Assembly: GCA_002331335.1 (NCBI GenBank)
Contig: DCZO01000015.1
Coordinates: 202,657 to 230,092, forward strand
Direction: 5' to 3'
DNA length: 27,436 bases
Source: Nitrospira sp. UBA2082
Lineage (GTDB): Bacteria > Nitrospirota > Nitrospiria > Nitrospirales > Nitrospiraceae
Shown: one piece after another, positions 24,321-27,436 of the stretch
Numbering within the stretch: position 1 is the first letter of the stretch
Layout: every line of letters begins with the position of its first letter
Made by a program: the position numbers and the translations under genes
The notes under the pieces: model-generated
The model's database searches: none
Told to the model about the DNA's origin: nothing
Seen by the model: the letters and a program-made list of their open reading frames with translations, nothing else

Positions 24321-27300
24321 CTATTTCAAATACAGATACTGGAGCAACGCGACGAGGCCATAGAGTGAAGATTCGACCACCGGCTGCTGATAGAGCGGCA
24401 CGAAGGCCCCCTGCTCGTTGGCTTCCACTTCGTTGATGAGGTACTGGATTTGCTTCGCGCGAACCTCATGATCCTTCCCGATTCCGAGCGTCTGGATCAT
24501 GTGCCGGCTCAATCCGGCCAGCATGGTCGCTTTGGCCCGGCTGGCGGATTGATACAACAAGAACGCTCCCAATAAGGCCAACAGAACGTTGACCGACCAC
24601 GAGAGCAGCAGCAGGACCGGATAATTCCAGATATCGAAGTATTCGCTTCGCGCCGCGATCATGACCAGGAGCGTGATGAAGGGATACCGGATCAGCCGAT
24701 TGACCACCTCCGTCCGCCGCGCGATCACATCCACGACCGCCAGGTATTTCAATTTATCGAACTCAGCCCGTTGCGCATGGCCCAAACCATAGGCCTGCAA
24801 ATACTCCTCTTGCACCTGATCGGACCAGCCTCCGGTGGATACCGTCAGCCACCCGATCCATCGTCGGCACTGCATCACGGCATCGAACACCGCCAAATTC
24901 AGACACACCACCAGGCCTGCGCTGCCGAGCGTCATCAGCCAATCCACTCGGCAACTCAGCGTCCCGCGGCAGGGATGGATGTACTCATCGTCGAAGACAA
25001 AATAGCCCAGCGCCCCCACGGCTCCGAGGTAGAACACGAAGAGCACCAGCGTGCGCGCCAGCCACTGGGCTGGCCGGCTTGCTTCATGGTACCAAGCCCA
25101 GGCCTGATCCACGGTTGTGGACGACTTTGTCGCAATCGGATGGTACACGCGCTGGAGATTCGTCCAGAACGTGCCGGGTGAGAATCGGCGGTGCCCGGAG
25201 AGATCTTCGAAGCGAAACGTCTTGCCGATATCCTCACTGTTCTTCGCCAGATCCCGCGCGCCTTTCGCCAGCAGAATCACACACAGCACCACCACCGCCA
25301 GCCGGAGCAGTTCACTCGGCCAAATGCTGACGCCATTGGTCCACGAGAAGGGTTCGCCCTCGTCATGGCCGGCCAGCAGCGACTCTGCCCCACCGAACGC
25401 CACGAAGGCTGCAAACGAGGCCATGAGAAAGACGACGATGGCCCCCAACATTCCCGGATGTCGTTGGACCCAGGACCAGAGCCGCTGATTGCACCAGGCA
25501 ACGATCGTCAACACAAAGAGACCGACGGCTCCTGCCGCCGCCACCGCCGCATTGTCGAATCCGACACCTTGCTTCAACTGACCATACTGCTCGGTGTAAT
25601 CCAGGTCCGATCGCAAGGGATGGATCGTCCGCACCCCCTCCTGCTCCACGACACTCAGGTCCACAGCGCCGGTCCGTCCTATTTCAAACAGCCTCGGATG
25701 CTGGGCGGCGTCATAGAGACGGTCCTCGGGCGTCTGCGAGATGTGGTACCCGGTCGCGCAAGTCCCGTTCGCCCCCTCACGAAGACTTTCCGGACGGCAC
25801 GTCACATGCTGAACCGCTTGCAACACCGCGAAGTAGGTCGACGTTTGGTAACTGCTGCGAAACGGCGGCACATCCCGTTGCAGGCCGCCTTCCAATTGCA
25901 GCCCGAACGGGGAGGCAATTACCATGTTCCGCGTCCATTTGTACTCGCTCGGATGCAGATGCCTGGCGTCGAGATCGACGGTAAAAAAGATCGCGTGCGG
26001 GAAATACGGCCGAAGCGCTTTGATGATGAGGAGTGCATCATAGGGGTCAGTCCCCATGATGCCGATGGCCCTCGCGCCTTCTCCTTCGTCATGGATGCGG
26101 GTCACCAACGCCCGGATGTAATCGATCTGACTGGTCCCTTCAGGACGCTCTCTGGCCGTGTCTTTTGATGGGTCTCCGGCGGTGGCCTTGGCCGCACGAG
26201 CGGCCCTGGCTCCATCGTCTCCCGGCACTTCCCCGTCGAGACCGCTGAGGTAGCTGTAACGAAAGACGTTCAGCAAAAGCGATTCATAGTCGGCAGGACG
26301 CTGGATTTGCAGATCGATCGCCTGGGCAACGGTCTGGCACCACTGTTTGATCGCCGTCGGCACCAGGATCGTGTGGAGGTCCGCTTCCGAAAAAGTTGCG
26401 ATCTTCGCGCACGCGGCGGCCCGGAACTCGATGGGCAAGGTGCGGCCGTAGAACGAATCCCATTCGCCGATCAGGATGACCGCATCCCACCCGAGGCGAA
26501 CCTGCCGGCGCTCGAGTTCAGCCACCAACGTGTGGAACAGCCGGTCGTCCGATCCGATATCGTACACCAGCCGGATATTCGCCCGGGCCAGCCGACGATA
26601 GTACTCCCGGTCGCAGGATTCATAGGTCGTGCAGGCCGCCCCCTTGCCGGACTCGGCGGTGAGCCCGTAGGCAAGGAGCCCCTTCATGGCGGTGCTCCAC
26701 GGCGAATAGAGCTCGATCCAGCCATCTGGATTCGGCCAGATCCCGGCTCCCGCACGCGGGTCTTCACCGGCGCCGCCGGACTCGCTCAGGAGGGCCCGCA
26801 TCGCCGAGGCATTGCGAGGCCCGATGATCTTGAAGGTCACTGCCTGCTGCCACGACGGATCAATCGTGACCAATCTGCGCCTGTCCCGATTCACCAGGCA
26901 GGCGCTCTTCTGAGGAGACGCCGTGCACACCAGCGCTTGCGAAAAGGACGCCAGGGTGGCCGTAAACCCTCGCATGAGCGCTTCATCAGGAAACCAGACC
27001 ACCAGGACATGGTGTGAACGAGATCCCTCCGCTCCACAGACACGCGTCTTCCTCAGCCGATACCATTCGTAGGGCAGGGCCGACTTCAATCCTTGGTGAT
27101 CCCACTCGACGAACGCCAGGGTCCCTTCATCCTCCGGTACATAGCAGGCTACCCCCAGCGCCGTACCGATCGCATACCGGTCGCGAATTCTGGATTCCGT
27201 GCTCTCGACGTACGGCCCCCCGCTGGTCGTGACCAGGAGCACGGTGACCTGCTCCCCTGCCTTGACTCGATCGGCAAGGGCCTGCCGCAGCGGCTGGAGC

Positions 27301-27436
27301 CGTTGGATCAGGGACCGGTCCGAACCGCTGGGCGCGCCGGCTCGGCTGTCTTTGAGACCACGCTGAACCGCGGCAATCGGATCTTCCCACAGCCTGGCCC
27401 TGACCGTCCGTTCGCCGGTGGTGGGATCCATCTGGA
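24321..27436 (-). CDS. Large multi-pass membrane protein with receptor-like soluble region (5' end may lie outside window)
   Basis: At least 1036 residues; the first visible ATG is at 27431, but the frame is open to the edge and VRARLWEDPIAAV looks like the interior of a known-length family, so the true start is probably upstream. Numbered from that ATG, residues 1-620 are soluble, with alternating strands and helices. Distinctive motifs are LIGEWDSFYGR (320-330), YLSGLDGEVPGDD (394-406) and a segment at 455-512 (AIGIMGTDPYDALLIIKALR, then FFTVDLDARHLHP and WTRNMVIASPFGLQL) that recalls periplasmic ligand-binding folds. Membrane segments follow at about 625-647, 661-681, 707-724, 789-811, 830-852, 915-927 and 937-961. 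No enzymatic motif was recognised. I recall similar uncharacterised proteins in other bacteria but no assigned function. It heads a unit with two hydrolases and a Cys/His mini-protein. Confidence 0.82.
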   Translation of the reverse strand, partial: QMDPTTGERTVRARLWEDPIAAVQRGLKDSRAGAPSGSDRSLIQRLQPLRQALADRVKAGEQVTVLLVTTSGGPYVESTESRIRDRYAIGTALGVACYVPEDEGTLAFVEWDHQGLKSALPYEWYRLRKTRVCGAEGSRSHHVLVVWFPDEALMRGFTATLASFSQALVCTASPQKSACLVNRDRRRLVTIDPSWQQAVTFKIIGPRNASAMRALLSESGGAGEDPRAGAGIWPNPDGWIELYSPWSTAMKGLLAYGLTAESGKGAACTTYESCDREYYRRLARANIRLVYDIGSDDRLFHTLVAELERRQVRLGWDAVILIGEWDSFYGRTLPIEFRAAACAKIATFSEADLHTILVPTAIKQWCQTVAQAIDLQIQRPADYESLLLNVFRYSYLSGLDGEVPGDDGARAARAAKATAGDPSKDTARERPEGTSQIDYIRALVTRIHDEGEGARAIGIMGTDPYDALLIIKALRPYFPHAIFFTVDLDARHLHPSEYKWTRNMVIASPFGLQLEGGLQRDVPPFRSSYQTSTYFAVLQAVQHVTCRPESLREGANGTCATGYHISQTPEDRLYDAAQHPRLFEIGRTGAVDLSVVEQEGVRTIHPLRSDLDYTEQYGQLKQGVGFDNAAVAAAGAVGLFVLTIVAWCNQRLWSWVQRHPGMLGAIVVFLMASFAAFVAFGGAESLLAGHDEGEPFSWTNGVSIWPSELLRLAVVVLCVILLAKGARDLAKNSEDIGKTFRFEDLSGHRRFSPGTFWTNLQRVYHPIATKSSTTVDQAWAWYHEASRPAQWLARTLVLFVFYLGAVGALGYFVFDDEYIHPCRGTLSCRVDWLMTLGSAGLVVCLNLAVFDAVMQCRRWIGWLTVSTGGWSDQVQEEYLQAYGLGHAQRAEFDKLKYLAVVDVIARRTEVVNRLIRYPFITLLVMIAARSEYFDIWNYPVLLLLSWSVNVLLALLGAFLLYQSASRAKATMLAGLSRHMIQTLGIGKDHEVRAKQIQYLINEVEANEQGAFVPLYQQPVVESSLYGLVALLQYLYLK

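Overview
The window reads as chromosomal DNA of a G+C-rich, diderm, probably aerobic bacterium. Three genes encode lipobox lipoproteins and one a classical signal peptide, and a TldD/PmbA pair, an EttA-type ABC-F factor and a close match to the hopanoid C-3 methylase HpnR are present. This mix, with many conserved hypothetical proteins, fits Nitrospirota (Nitrospira-like). That placement is inference from gene style; there is no rRNA or marker gene here. No tRNA, CRISPR array, insertion sequence or phage gene was recognised.

Layout. 1-2867 (minus): a coiled-coil hypothetical protein, an exported TPR protein and the start of a LOG/TIGR00725-type nucleotide-binding protein, probably one transcription unit. 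2919-8373 (minus): a stand-alone oxygen-binding di-iron MBL-fold protein, an HpnR-like B12/radical-SAM enzyme, then tldD-pmbA in GTGA overlap behind its own extended -10 promoter. 8472-11004 (plus): a small conserved-type protein and two lipoproteins; the second lies in visibly A+T-richer DNA that continues as a gene-free stretch to 11350. 11351-12392: a YkvA-like DUF1232 protein (minus) facing away from an HTH plus zinc-ribbon regulator and a tiny TPR lipoprotein (plus). 12398-14117 (minus): an RmlD-like reductase followed by a DUF1295 membrane enzyme. 14401-19278 (minus): a 1625-residue hybrid histidine kinase with seven PAS modules, one GAF and two receiver domains. 19533-21215 (minus): EttA. 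21443-22660 (plus): an FAD-dependent monooxygenase-type oxidoreductase.

22672-27436 (minus) is the most intriguing region: a tightly packed four-gene unit. It runs from a membrane protein of more than 1000 residues, with a large soluble part carrying a ligand-receptor-like segment, to a PF02230-type esterase (10-nt gap), to a second alpha/beta hydrolase (ATGA overlap), to a 55-residue Cys/His mini-protein (TAATG overlap). Its joint role is unknown, and it is the best candidate here for an undescribed functional module.

Promoters were read by eye from -35/-10 similarity and are tentative. Function calls rest on remembered family motifs, without database searches.
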